Source of the DNA: Ulota crispa
Taxonomy: Eukaryota; Streptophyta; Bryopsida; Orthotrichales; Orthotrichaceae
NCBI GenBank assembly: GCA_963920765.1
Contig: OY987245.1
Span: 22,708,727-22,772,726, forward strand
DNA length: 64,000 nucleotides
Reading direction: 5' to 3'
Below the pieces are notes generated by a model. That model searched no databases and was not told where the DNA came from. It worked only from the letters and a program-made list of their open reading frames with translations. The position numbers and the translations under genes are program-made. This document shows positions 1 through 12,100 of this stretch, piece by piece. Every line of letters starts with the position of its first letter. Position 1 is the stretch's first letter.

Positions 1-1504
1 TGTCCTAAAATGCGGTCAATTGCGCTTATATTATACATGTTAATATGATTTAAGTAATGGTACGCGGATGATTTTCATGTGTAATGTCACTGTTCAATGA
101 ATTGAAATTTGGATTCACATGAAGCTGTGTACAAAAGTGGTTTGGTTTGAGGAAGTCATAGCAGTTAAACATAACTGTTGTCCCTTTATGTGGTTGATTA
201 AAATTGAGGCTGCAATTGTAGAGGACATTGTTGAGATGTGAAATGTTAGAATGACATTTGTTAAGCTGAATGGGAAGTTTTGAAAGTGTATTAACCGAAT
301 TTGAAAAGGTAGATGTTCAGGGTTGATGGTCATCAATATTTTCCCAATTCGTGAATATAATGTGTTAGCCATCTTTTTTACAATAGTCTTTCAATAATGT
401 TATGTAAGGGAACGCTTAGTTTCATTCTGCCAATCAGGAAGATATGCTTAATATTGTGGAATGTTGAATCACTGCTAGTCTATAGTTTTGAAGTATAATG
501 GAGTGGAAGCTTCCATCTATGGATTACATATGAAACAATATTGCAATTGAGGTGATCATTAAGATCTTAGAAAATGAGGATATGCTCTTGAGCATCCACT
601 ATATCTTCATTTATGAATGGTCATGTACTACTAGGGAATGTGTAAAAACCAGAGTGTCTATAGCGTCTCATGATTTATTATACAATTGGCTTTCTCTATG
701 CATATAATTTAGAATTAAAGTATTTGAGATCTTACTCCATGAAATGTGGATGTACCGAGTTACTATCTCCTCTAATAGAAGGGTTTTGCAATTCACCAAA
801 ATATCTTATGTGAACAGTAACATTTGAAGCAATATTTCATAGTGAAGGTAATTGAGTGTGACATATATTAGGGTTTTTGTACTATGAGTAAGACTATTGT
901 GCACCCTCATAACTAACATAAAAAACTTAAAATACTACCTTGTAATTGCAGAAGAGTATATGTTTCTTCTAGATCCAAACAAGTACTGAGTACACTTGCT
1001 TATAAGCAAAATGTGCAGAGGAATGTGCTGGCCGCTATGAGATTACAAACAATATTGTCGGATGTGAAGTGGCACTATACTCTGATGGTACTATTCAATG
1101 TGTGGAGTCTCTGAACTCAAGACATATGGTTATACGTACAAACATGCTTAAGAGTTATTGATGAACTTAATAATGTGTACATATAATTTGATTGATACGT
1201 GAAGTAGACATGAGACTCTTTATGAGGTTGTTTTTTACCATTTGATGCATAGTATGAGGTACCAAAGTCATTGCGTGTACAAAGAGAAAGGCAACTTTCT
1301 AAGCTATTGGGAATCAGGACTAGAGAAATACATTGATTTTGAAATGCTGTAATTCAAAACTGAGTATGTCACGGACCCTATACAGCAAGAGCTAACATTG
1401 TGGAACTTAAGGCACTTGCTATTGCAGAAGTTATGATTGACTCTGTCTCACGTGATGTTAAAAAAATGTTAATGCTCAGTGCTTGCTCTCTATTTTGTAG
1501 GTAC
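1..1504. other. AT-rich sequence upstream of the CACTA relic, no gene seen
   Basis: No reading frame here has a recognisable domain. The stretch from about 1000 onward may belong to the 5' part of the decayed CACTA element that follows, but I cannot match it to a transposase segment. Confidence 0.4.
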
Positions 1505-2340
1505 CTCCAGTTTGTCATACTTTGGACATTATGCACTGTGAGAAGAATGTTTGCAAAAACATTCTTCAAACTTTGTTTGGAGAAACAGATATCGTGAAGT
1601 CTAGGGAGGATATGTGTGTCCGTGGCATCCGTCATCATCTGCATCTCCTGCCTCATCCGACAAATGGTACATTCTTCATGCCAAATGCTCCTTACGTTTT
1701 AACAAAACGTGAGCAGGAGCTGTTCCTAAAGACGTTGGGCAAAATCAAGTTTCCCTCTAATTATGTCACGCCTTTTGGAGGTAAAATTCAAGATGGCAAG
1801 CTTCAAGGTATGAAACCCATGACTACCACATTCTTATGGAACAGGTAATGCCTCTGTGTTTAAGAGGCATTGGGAAAGCATCTATTATTGGTGTCATGAT
1901 GCAAGTAGGGAGGTTGTTTCGCAAATTCTATTCCAAGGTTGTAGTTCTGGACCAGAGGGAGGCTATGCTTAAAGAAGCTATTGAACTATTTGTGCGTTAG
2001 AAAAATAATTTCCACCCTCAATGTTTGTTATGATGATGCACCTAATTATTCTCTTGGTGCAAGAGTTATTCATATGTGGTCTAGTACACGCTAGGTGGAT
2101 GTGCCCATTTGAGCGCTTTATGAAAGTGCTGAAGGGGTACGTGAAAAACAAAGCCAAACACGAGGGCAGCATGGCATATGGGTATTTGAGAGATGAATCC
2201 ATGGAATTCCTAACCAAGTATATGTCACAATATACACACATGCGCAAGAGGGCATGGGACGGTTATGAAGAGCCGGCCAGGTATGATGAGAAAATAGACG
2301 AGCTTGGAAAAAGGGAGCGGAAGATGAGCCTTGAGTTTTG
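1505..2340 (+). pseudogene. TNP2-like CACTA transposase fragment
   Basis: The frame starting near 1505 reads TLDIMHCEKNVCKNILQTL, matching the conserved LDVMHVEKNVCD motif of plant TNP2 transposases, followed by a GIR..LH..P segment and a LTK.E...F...L..IK.P..Y segment (to 1848). After 1848 the match continues with a LRGIGK segment, and from about 2080 the DUF4218-like motif RWMCPFERFMKVLKGYVKN is plain, followed by E.S.A.GYL.DE..EF...Y. Several stops and at least one frame change separate the pieces, so this is a pseudogene. There is no sign of the N-terminal half of the transposase. Confidence 0.8.
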
Positions 2341-4149
2341 AGTTTTTATTCATAATTTTGTGCTCGATAATACACTGCACATGGAGTCTTATTGGAGGTG
2401 AGCATCTACATCTCCCTTCTTCCAGGAATTAACATTTTTGTTTACTACTTCCTTGAACATTGTATTCCAGTATTGCCTTACTGGTGGTCAATGTCCACAA
2501 GTATTTGCAATTGTGTCTTGTCTGTTGTAAATGAGTGGACTAAGGTCATATATCCTGGTTAATGGATTGGTATAGTGTAATAGGATCTAGTAATGAAAAT
2601 GATTGAAGTTGTTGTGCGAGAGTTTTAAAAGTGAAATGGTATGGTGGGTTGTGACTCTGGTACGTAGTAATGGATTGAAGAAATTAGGAGGTGATATGGA
2701 AGGGTGAAACAGGGATCAATGTTTTTGTCCAGGCTGTTTGAATAAAATGGAGTGGTACAATGTAGTTTATCATAGTATTGTAGGTGTTTGTGGAACTACG
2801 GTCAAATTCAATAGAACCGGGCAAAGAAGGAATCTGTCAATAATCAAGGGAGTTTTAGCTAAAGAAAGGACAAACTTGATATCCATGTGTAAATGATTAC
2901 TTCTCAATGAACAGGAAGTGGGCCCTTATTGTGTTCACGAAACCCATTATTGTGGAGCTGTTTGTACTCCTAATTCTTGAAGTCAATAACTAGTGAGTTC
3001 TTCCTGATGGGTCTATGGTAAACAGTTGCAAGTACTTCTGGAATTTGAGGGCGTAGTGCCACTGAATACATAATAAATGTTCAATAGTAAGGATGAAAGA
3101 AACAATGTGGAGGAGTATAATGGTGTCCTAGTTAAGTGATTGTGGAATGTTAGACAAGGTTGAAGAACTTCTTAGAATTCATTTGGGAAGGCAGATTTTG
3201 TATGAATACAGAAGAGGTTGAAGTATTTGGCATCGCTATTTCAAGATTGTGTGTACACATGAGTATAGTGCGTCCTGACATTGATGCATTTCTCAACACT
3301 CCTCTGTCTAGGGATGTGAGAGCATTTTAGTAAGCTAGGGAGGACATGCCCTGGTTGTTTTTACCAACAAAATTATTAATGAGGTTTATTCCCCACGGTT
3401 TTTATGTAATAAATCAAATGGTTGTTCCGGGTGGCTTCTTATATCAAAACATTAGAGTTTCTAACGGGTAGGGTGAAGGAGGGTCCAGGGTGCGGGAAAT
3501 CTAAGAGATTATTTGGTAGATTTCCTTCAATCCCTTAATCAAATCGGTTTATGAAGGAGCTATTTTGGTTGTTCTCTGTATTTTAGAGTATAAATACTTT
3601 TTTGAAGATTTTTGTCTGGTTTGTAGCCAAAGTTTATAAATTGCAAACAATTTTTTCTCATTTCACTCGGCTAGAGTTGAACTATTGGTTGTTTCTTCCC
3701 GGACCTAGGGAGCATCGTTTAATGTGTGTATTGTAGGACCGGCAACAAAAACCGACTAGCAGAAATTTGTTACAGATGCAGTTCTTTGATATTTTGAATG
3801 CTTTGCAGTTGTGACTATGATTGCTGCAATGCTGTAATTGGGACATCACGGACATTGTTTTAAGGACATTGCCATACCAACTGCTAAACAAAAATGACTG
3901 TGTATGTATTGTCGGAATTAAATTGGCTTTCATGAATAGGAGATTTGTCTCAAATTATGTGGACCTCCCTAATGCCACCTTTTTCATGTCTTTCTGTGTG
4001 AAATCATTATGAGCAAGCAACGCTTGACAGAGAGAGGAACCGTGACAATTTTTGGAGATAGAATTGAGGGAAACATAGGAGAGCCTGTTTCGTTTTCCTA
4101 GCCAATCTCCATGTTCTACTGGATTTTGGAGAATGGGCTCTAAGTGAAG
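2341..4149. other. Spacer inside the CACTA relic
   Basis: About 1.8 kb between the TNP2 tail and the DUF4216 domain. Small unconvincing reading frames only. It could be decayed transposon sequence, an intron of the second transposon gene, or later insertions; I see no TIRs in it. Confidence 0.35.
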
Positions 4150-4660
4150 CAAGACAAGAAGAGCGGCAAGAAATTACCATGCTGTCGGACATGTGGGACA
4201 CTGTCATGGGACCAAAAGAAACCGCTACATCTTACAAGTCCATGTGCACATATGGTAATCACTACCGGGTTATAAGCACTGAAAGGAAACTGAAGACAAC
4301 AGATAGTGGCGTTGCAGTCATGTTTAGACAAGTTTGCAGGAATGGATGACGTGACAATAGTCAAGTTAATGCAAATGTTGAATACGTGGGGCACATTGAG
4401 GAGATTGTAGAACTAGATTATGGACGGCATTCCCTGGTTGTGGTAGTTTGTGATTTTGTGAAAGCACACTATGTTGGGGAGAATGCAACAATTAAAAAGG
4501 ACAAATGGGGATTTACATTAGCTAATTATGAACAAGGGCATGGGTTCTCTTGTGATAGCTTTGCCTTTCCCAAACACGTCAAACCAGTGTTTTTTTAGAG
4601 GCGGAAGATGAACTAGGGTGGAAGGTTGTTTTGAGAAAAGAGGTTTGAGGAAGGCAAGTC
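4150..4660 (+). pseudogene. DUF4216-like domain of a CACTA element
   Basis: Read on the plus strand, 4230-4350 gives a segment like YGNHYRVISTERKLKTTDSG, and 4386-4598 gives GHIEEIVELDYGRHSLVVVV then CDF, DKWGFTLANY and, past a stop, a WKVVLRKE segment near 4620-4645. This order (G.RF..T..R..T.NSG; Y.G.L.EI.EL.Y; V.LF.CDW; GF..VN; W.VV) is the DUF4216 pattern found next to TNP2 in plant CACTA elements. At least two stops interrupt it. Confidence 0.7.
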
Positions 4661-5264
4661 TTGCTAAGCACAAACAAAGATGACAACAACACCCTCTTTG
4701 GCATGGAACAAACTGAGGACTATGCAAGATTACAACATGAAGAAGAGCTCAGAGAGGACCTTGTTTTGGCATCTTCATCAAGAAGAAATGTCCTACTCAA
4801 GCAAGTACTAACACAAGGACAAGGTAGATGTCTCAAGACATTGGAAGATGCCAATAGGAGGGTTGCAGGACAAAGCATGTGTGGGCGAGGGGGAGAGGGA
4901 ACTACTACCCGACGCGTTTGTGGAGATTGTCATGCTGCTTTGGGCCTCCAGAGTCACAAACCTGTTGTTAAGCACAGAACCTCAGAAGATGAGGTATCTT
5001 AGCACAGCAAAGGGAGAGGGCAGGACAATGAGGACACATCTTGCAATGAAGATTCCGGTGCAGGTTGATTACGTCATTGACCAAGGCACTTGCGATCGTC
5101 TGAAGGCCCTACGGTGCAGCGCAACACATTGCTTGCGGATGATACCAAGAGCGACAATACTAACAGTAGTTTCTCTTCAAGTGACAGTTCAAATTTTTTA
5201 TCTAAAAGTAGTTCATAGTCCTTTTTGTTTTAAAGAGTGCTATTGCAGTCCTCTGAGACATTGA
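4661..5264 (+). other. Overlapping open frames after DUF4216, probably transposon tail
   Basis: Two overlapping plus-strand frames (4661-5002 and 4848-5264) follow the DUF4216 segment. The first is charged and rich in Glu and Gln. Neither matches a domain I recognise. Position suggests the C-terminal or second-gene remains of the CACTA element. Confidence 0.3.
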
Positions 5265-5576
5265 AGAACTTTTGCGTTTAATATACATTTTCCATTTGGT
5301 ACATGCGTGATAATGCTACGTGGAAGTTACCCGTAGAATTTCAAGGAATCTTCCCATGACAGAATTTCCATCATCCAATCATGCATTGACAGTAACTTTG
5401 CAGTGTGTAAGTTTCGTGAGTGTATCAGCAATGGCAAAAGGCTTTTCTATTTTGGAGCTCTTCAATGACTAGAAAATGTGGAGTCTCTGTCAATGTACTT
5501 AGAAGTAGACTTAATGTTTGTCTTTATCAACAACGCCAAATTGTACACTGACTTGTCTGACAGCTGGCCTCCTTAA

Positions 5577-6501
5577 CCCCTAAAGGACCATGGCCTTTAT
5601 TTTGTCAAAAGACACTCAAAACTGCCACCTCTATGGCAAAGAGTAAAAAAGTTTGAAAATCAAGCATTTTGCATATCTAACCATAGGATCTTGTGCTAGA
5701 CTACTATAAGAATGTGTCCTACAAAACTCAAGAACTTTGACCGCACAGATTGGAAGATATATGCATTTAAAGTGTAAAAAATAGTTTTTTTTGCACCTTG
5801 CTTGACTAGATTTTTTAACTTTGAACATTTTTAACTTAAAACTTTTGCTCCATAGAGTTTGGAATTCTATTTTTGCATGGTGGGAAGTTGAGTTGGTAAT
5901 CTTGAGAAAAAATAAATAAATAAATAAAACTTAATTTTCATTCTTTAAAAAATCATTAGGTAGAAGAAGGTATGAGATTGAAGAAAAACTTAAATTGCTA
6001 ATAACCCTGCAATGGAATTGAAATGCAATAATCCCAATGGTAAGATTGTTCTAGAAAGCAAATTTCACCCTCTCCAACAATTTTTTTTGAAAAAATGTTA
6101 AAATTGCATTCAAAAATGAAGTTTATAAGTTATTTTTTCAAGAAGATGCTTGAGTTGCCCGAAAAACAAGATTGTCCATAACTTTCTCATAACTAGTCCA
6201 AACAGAATGAATCAAAGCTTCAAATGTAGAAAAAGTTATAATCTATAAGAAAAATAAGATAAATTTCTTTTTTCAAGTTTTTTCCAGAATTTTTTTTGCT
6301 GCCCCTAGTCCCCAAATTTGTGCTTATTTGGGCATAACTTTTGCTCCCTGGCATCAGTTGGAATAAAAATTATATTCCCCAAAAGCTAATGTGTTTTTCT
6401 ATCTTCAAAAAAAGTTTCAAAAAATCAAGACAAAAATTGAGGCCGTAGGTACCTGCCCGAAATCCCATTTGTCCCCTGAAGGGACAACGGTCCTTTAGGG
6501 G
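5577..6501 (-). mobile_element. TTAA element, family T1, copy a (925 bp, non-autonomous)
   Basis: Flanked by TTAA at 5573-5576 and 6502-6505. The left end is CCCCTAAAGGACCATGGCC; the right end, reverse complemented, is CCCCTAAAGGACCGTTGTCC. No coding capacity. Four further copies lie at 17916, 39697, 45748 and 50543 (897-932 bp); this one is in the opposite orientation to them, since its right end carries the shared subterminal stretch GGGCAGGTACCTACGG (GGGCATGTACCTATGG in other copies). TTAA duplication plus CCC termini is the piggyBac pattern; Kolobok elements also use TTAA. Confidence 0.85.
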
Positions 6502-6670
6502 TTAAAGGTTCTTGAAAAGCCATGAAGCTAAAAAGTGACTCCTTCATGTTTAGAATTGACAGAGAATAGTACTTGTATTGCATTGTTGTCAGCTCGGATT
6601 TTCCTATGTCAATTTTTTGTCAATTCAACCAGGCTTTCCTTATTGTGTACTATCATACAACTTCACACAA

Positions 6671-7346
6671 AGTTCACTTGGCAAATTTACAATTATCCTT
6701 GATTACAAGTCAATTTGGCATTGATATTTGTTAACTGATTTTCAACTCATTGTTTGTTACACCACCAACTTGTTGTGTTGCACATCAATTTGTCATCTAG
6801 TATTGTTGATAACACCATATTAGATAAATTGGGAAAAACAGGGGTCCCATTTTGTACTCCATCTTAAACCCAAAATGTCACCTTAAACTAGATTCAAAGG
6901 TATATGATTCAATATGAACCACTAAGATTTTTTCCCTCCCAAATTCCTCCTCTTAGGTGAGGGCACGTGTACCAAAAAAAACGTTGGAACTCAAATTAAG
7001 TTGAACAACTTAATTCTTAGAAGTCCCAAAATGTACTGTTTTTCCCAATTTATCTAATATGGTGTTTGATTCTTGTCATGTTGCAGCAATTTTTGTCACT
7101 TGTCATCCCTTATTCTATATCATAGCTTTATGGGGTTGTGTGAGGTGGTGTGTAGAGCTATGACATAGAGTAAGGAATGACAAGTGACAAAATTGCTGCA
7201 ACATGATGAGAATCAACAATAGTAGACAATGATTGACGTGAAACACAACAAATTGGTGGTGTAACAAACAAGTTGAAAATCAATTAACAAATAGCAATGC
7301 AATAGTGCTAAATTGACTTGTAATCAAGGATAGTTTCAAGTGACAT
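6671..7346. repeat. Foldback (long inverted repeat) element
   Basis: The left arm, beginning around GTTCACTTG and TCCTTGATTACAAG near 6671-6704, returns in inverted form as CTTGTAATCAAGGATAG and CAAGTGACAT (about 7316-7346). The arms meet around 7125-7155 at a short loop. The left arm is longer because it carries the 256-bp element at 6811-7066; without it the arms are roughly 210-240 bp. No flanking duplication was established. Confidence 0.75.
6811..7066. mobile_element. 4-bp-TSD element, copy a (256 bp)
   Basis: Ends are AACACCATATTAGATAAATT and its inverse AATTTATCTAATATGGTGTT, flanked by TGAT at 6807-6810 and 7067-7070. It sits in one arm of the foldback; the opposite arm (about 7205-7220) shows the uninterrupted site with a single copy of that tetranucleotide, so the 4-bp duplication is supported by an empty-site comparison. 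No coding capacity. Four more copies at 45146, 50238, 57659 and 58218. A 4-bp duplication without sequence preference would fit Sola- or Chapaev-type elements; the superfamily is not settled. Confidence 0.85.
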
Positions 7347-7941
7347 AATATTTATTTGCACTAGTTTGATTCTTTAAGGTCGTAAAATTATTGATTTAAG
7401 AACTTAGAGTATTTGATTTCATGGTGCTCTTGGAAAGAAATGAACTTGACACAACCTCGCACCTAAACCTAGGATCTTCCTCAACTCAATTTTATATCAA
7501 ATGGAGAACAATGATGAAAGATTTGCAAATAGATAATAAAAAGTACTTGGAGTTCAAAATTGCACGCGGGTAGGGTCTTATACCACAAGCTCAACTTATT
7601 GCTCCATACCCCATTTAAGACCTTTTGGCCAAGTTCCAAATATCAAGTATATACCATGATAATATTAATATAACTTGCAAATATCAAGAAAGCCGCATAA
7701 AATCATGCACTTTTCAATCATTCTAAAACTTTCACTACAAATTTCAGTAAATTGAGGTCCTTTACTCTCACAATCCAACTGCTTAGTGACCATTTTCATC
7801 AAATAATTTTGTATTAAATGGTAGTTTTTAGTATTCATTGGACAATGAATTCAATTTTTGTGAGAGCTTAAGTCTTGCATAAAAAACTTGTGTTCACACT
7901 GCAAGAAGACAAAAGAACACATTTCTTTCCTTCCACCGGCT
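7347..7941. other. AT-rich intergenic sequence
   Basis: No gene, terminal repeat or recognisable motif seen between the foldback element and TTAA element T2. Confidence 0.4.
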
Positions 7942-8580
7942 CCCCTAAATGCCCAAAGCCTTTCTGAACTTCTTGGCCTTTTCAAGAAAGTGAACAATCA
8001 ACCAACCTTTTCATAAATCTCATCAAGTTTTTTTAAATTGTAACTGTACAAATTTAAACTTGACATGTTAGAGATTACATGAAAAAAGAAAACACAACAA
8101 TATCACTTATAATTTGAAATATTATAACATTTGAACATGAGGATGTTAAAATTGCAAAAGTGACTTGAAGTTTTCTAATCCTTATTTCACATGTCAAATC
8201 TAAAAAGTTGGTCATCAAAAAAATATGAGGTTCAAGGTCATTACATTTTTAACCTCAACTGCAGCTTTCAAAATCTACTCTTGTACTTTTTTTAAATGGA
8301 TTTCTAATGCAGATTTTTCTCCAAGCTCTAGTGTATTTGAGGCTCATTTTCAAGATCTTCTAACACTAGAAAACTCAAGATTGCAATGGACACCCTTGTA
8401 CAAAATCTTGAATAGAAAAATCATGAACATTCATTTTCAAAATCAGATTTTTGATACTGAAAATGGACTTCAAAAAAAAACGTGTTCAGAAAAAAATACC
8501 AAAAATAGTGATTTGATAAGATTTTATTCGTCTTCGAAGTTTTGCAAACACCCAAATTGGGTGCCTTGGGCATTTAGGGG
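7942..8580. mobile_element. TTAA element, family T2, copy a (639 bp)
   Basis: Left end CCCCTAAATGCCCAAAGCC; right end reverse complemented CCCCTAAATGCCCAAGG, followed by TTAA at 8581-8584. The left flank reads GGCT instead of TTAA, so the left duplication has decayed. A full homologue lies at 19435-20223. A plus-strand open frame inside (8225-8584) is fortuitous. This copy provides the empty site for the CACTA mini-element nested in the second copy. Confidence 0.8.
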
Positions 8581-8584
8581 TTAA

Positions 8585-9121
8585 GATAAGGACTCACTGT
8601 TTTCTACTCTCCTTGTTCTTCACGGTGCTCCCAAGATTTAATAACAATTGGCCATTGGCAACACATTACTACATGGTTTTAATACAATTTAGGCATTAGC
8701 AGCAAATGAACGAATTATGGTAAAAACTGACTAAGGAGTAGAGAAATTTCATGCAACGCAAGAATATAGGTTTTTTAAAAGGTCATAAATAGTAAGAATT
8801 GGTGGTGTTCAAATATCCACCTGCATCTTCTGGAGGGTTTGCCAAATCTCTCATCGAAGTACACATAAAATTGCAGAAATTGCAGAAATTGGGTGATCAC
8901 AGCAAGATTAGGAAGAAACTCTCAACATGAATGAACACCAGGGCAAAATGGCATAATGGGATATATATGTCTTCCCTCATGCTAGCAAAACTACGTCTAT
9001 TTTCCGTTTATATATCAGAGGACAGATGCCCTACCTCTATCTCAGCATGAAAAAGGCCTCTCTTACAGATTGCTTACCCTCATCACTACCTAAGAAAGCT
9101 TGCAAGTTAGAATCTTACACA
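8585..9121. other. 3' flank of the NHD1-like gene
   Basis: Intergenic stretch that probably includes the 3' untranslated region of the minus-strand NHD1-like gene next to its stop codon (9122-9124). No other gene is visible. Confidence 0.4.
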
Positions 9122-12100
9122 TTACAGTCCTGGAAGGGCTGGGAGGTGAGGCACTACGCCTGCGACATATTGAGGGATTGAGCCATTCAAATGCAATGCT
9201 GCAAGGTAGGCACCAATGCCTGCAAGATAGCCAGCCAATGCGTATCCACTCACCTGCCATCAAATAAACTCTTGGTCAATACTATTAAAAGAAAGTGGTA
9301 ATAAATAGGTTGAATTTGGACTCCAAACTACAAACTCATGTCCACTGATTTGCAAAAATAATAAAGGTCGCTTTTGATGAGAGCCACAAGTTGAAGCAAC
9401 CAAATAATACCTTAAATCAACATCATGAACAACTAGGAGTAAGATAACAAGCTAAAAATATCCAGTTCTATGCATTTATGATTAGATAATAAGTGTTCAA
9501 TCCCTTGAATGAAGTAGCTTTTAAGCTTTTCTCTAAAATATGTCCACCATGCCACATCAAAGCCGCAGAAGTGCCACCTCTTCATGCTTTAGTAAAACAA
9601 AACAAATTGTATTACCATGGGTACTATTACATAAGTTATTTCATTTAGTGCATAATAATAGTGTGAGACCCCTTCACACTAATTTGGGTAAATATCACCT
9701 AATTAGTATGAGAATATGACATGCTTCTCTCCCTTCTTTTCCAAACTAATGTTTTGGTCACAACCTTTCACCGCCCCTCAAGTACCACAACCTTTCACAA
9801 CCCGTCAAGTAACAACTTGATGGCAAAGCCTTTGTGAAAAGACACCCTTTCACATACTCTCTAGTTGAACTACAAGGTTGCAAAACCTCCTTGGAATTTG
9901 GCAGCTTGAATCACACTATTTGAGATACTCTTTATAAATTCTAACCCATAGTATATAACATTAGCCTATATTACTCCAAACTATTTTATTGAAGTGACTC
10001 TCAAATTCACTCATTTCTTGGATTAGTGCAAGGCACGGTAAATGAAACAACTTCTGTAAATAAGAAATTTTCTTTTCATACTAAAAAATTCGAAAGTCCA
10101 CTAAAAAAGTTCGTAATTTAAGATTTTACAACGTGGCTAAGCAATTCCGAACTCACGATTTTTGGTGTATGGAAAAGTCAGAAAATGCATGCAAAGGAAG
10201 GTGAAAGAATACAGAGAGAGAGAGCTACCTTTCTGAGGTACCACAGGAAGTTGGCCTTTTCCATGCCCATGTAGGCGACCCCAGCAGCAGAGCCAATGAT
10301 GAGAATGGAGCCTCCAGTTCCAGCACAATACGCTATAAGCTGCCAGAGCTCGGAATCCATAGGGAACTGCTCCGTGGTGTACATGCCCATGGTTGCCGCC
10401 ACCAAAGGCACATTGTCAATCAGAGCTGAGGCTAACCCAATGGTGCCTGCTATCAGCTCCACGCTTGGAATATGATCGTTCAAATATTGAGCCAAATCCT
10501 GCAAAATCCCCGCTGATTGCAAGCTGCCCCCCATACCATCCCACATACCCCAACTACCGTCAAAACGAAGCGTCTCTCCCTGCGACTCACAAAGTCTTAA
10601 AAATCATGCAAAAGGATACAAATTTCGCTACCACATTAACCCCCATTCCTCAACATCAGCTCATGTGTCTGTAGCATTGACTATTACATCCACTTTAAAA
10701 TTGCATAAGAAATCTTGGAGAGATCTCTGCACTACAGCTCAATAGTGATCTCTAAACTCACACTCCTACATGTGCAAAGAAGTGACCCCTACGACCTCTC
10801 TCTGGGATCACTGGGGGATCCCAAATGTCAAAATGCAAATGCTGTTCACATTTTTTGGTGACCTTTTAACCCATTAACGTTCATGCTTTCGAATGTACAA
10901 ATGACAACATTTTTAGCTTTTCTAGGTGAGCAAGGTCAAAGGCAATGTCAAACAAATTCTATAACAGTGTTTAATGCATTGGATGAGCTATTTTAGGCAT
11001 TAAATGTTGAGACTGATAAATTCTCCACTTTCGGAGTTCTTTCGATTTGCTAATCGGACTACCTGTAGTCAATCTATGTATAAATGTACATTGACCCAAA
11101 GGTGAGATATGGTAGAAGTCAGGCTAAAGGTGAGCCCATATTTTGGCTTTCCTTCCAAAAGCATAGAAGGAGAAAGGAGAAAAGAGAAAATAAGCGAAGT
11201 GTGACGTACCTCCCAACGGAAAGAAGGATTCCGAGGAAGAAGAGGACACCCTGAGTGTCAATTCGTGAGAGAGCTTGGGGGACTTTCAAACTCTGGCGGT
11301 CGGTTTCACCGTAGTGGATGGCGTCAGTGAGGAGCCACAACGTGCCTAAGCCGAGAAGAATGCCCAGGAAGGGGGGCAATCCAGTGAGGGATTTGAAGAC
11401 TGGCACGAACAAGAGCGCTCCGATTCCCACTGCAAACACGAGCTGGCCTCTGGGAGCCATCTGCTCTGATGACAATGCTGGTGACATGTCCTGTGACTTA
11501 CCCTCTGCTTCGCTACAGACATACACACATTCGTTAGGCTCCATCTTTCTCACTTCATGGCAAAATCTTTTCTACAACAGAAGAAGAGGCAATATAAGAG
11601 CCTTACCTGCTCAGAGACATCAATGCAAGCGGAACAATGAGTGACACTGCTGAGGGAATGAAGAGGTCCTGCAAGACACACACAGCTTCTGTCAATTTTC
11701 AACCAAGGCAGCACTCTTAGAAACATCTCTATATTCCACGAGGTTTTAGCAATTGCAACACCGCTACATTTTCTAAGATACCAATTTCTCTATTGGTGAA
11801 CCCATTCCTACTAAGTCTGAAGAGAAAACAAACTTGCCTACTCCGACTGCCAGGTGAAAGTTCAATGTATGTAAAGAGTTTACAATCATTGTTTGTCAAT
11901 TATTGGTGACCAACACTAAAAAGCAGCCAATCGAAACTGCTCTCATAGCGTTTAAAGCAGTGCAAGCAATTGCAAGAGGAGATTTCATATCAGAGCTCCA
12001 ATGCTACTAGACTGGAGATAACGGTTAAATCAACCCCTGAATTCCTCCATGGACAAAAGTGCCCATATCAAAGTAGAGAAATAAAAAAATAGAATACTCT

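Larger units (their letters stand above)
1505..5264 (+). mobile_element. Decayed CACTA (En/Spm) DNA transposon, coding part
   Basis: Two protein segments typical of plant CACTA elements lie in order on the plus strand: a TNP2-type transposase with its DUF4218-like tail (1505-2340), then a DUF4216-like domain (about 4150-4660). Their order and spacing are those of CACTA elements. CACTA termini were not found at either end, so the outer limits are those of the recognisable coding remains. Three short CACTA mini-elements elsewhere in the window (19535, 44639, 57701) have CACTAG ends and 3-bp duplications, so this superfamily has been active in this genome. Confidence 0.75.

Noticed and set aside
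8225-8584. 119-codon plus-strand open frame
   Set aside because: It lies wholly in TTAA element T2 and is only partly open in the other copy; no domain.
10867-10890. TTAACCC-like half end inside an NHD1 intron
   Set aside because: No matching inverted end flanked by TTAA was found downstream, so it is not called as an element.
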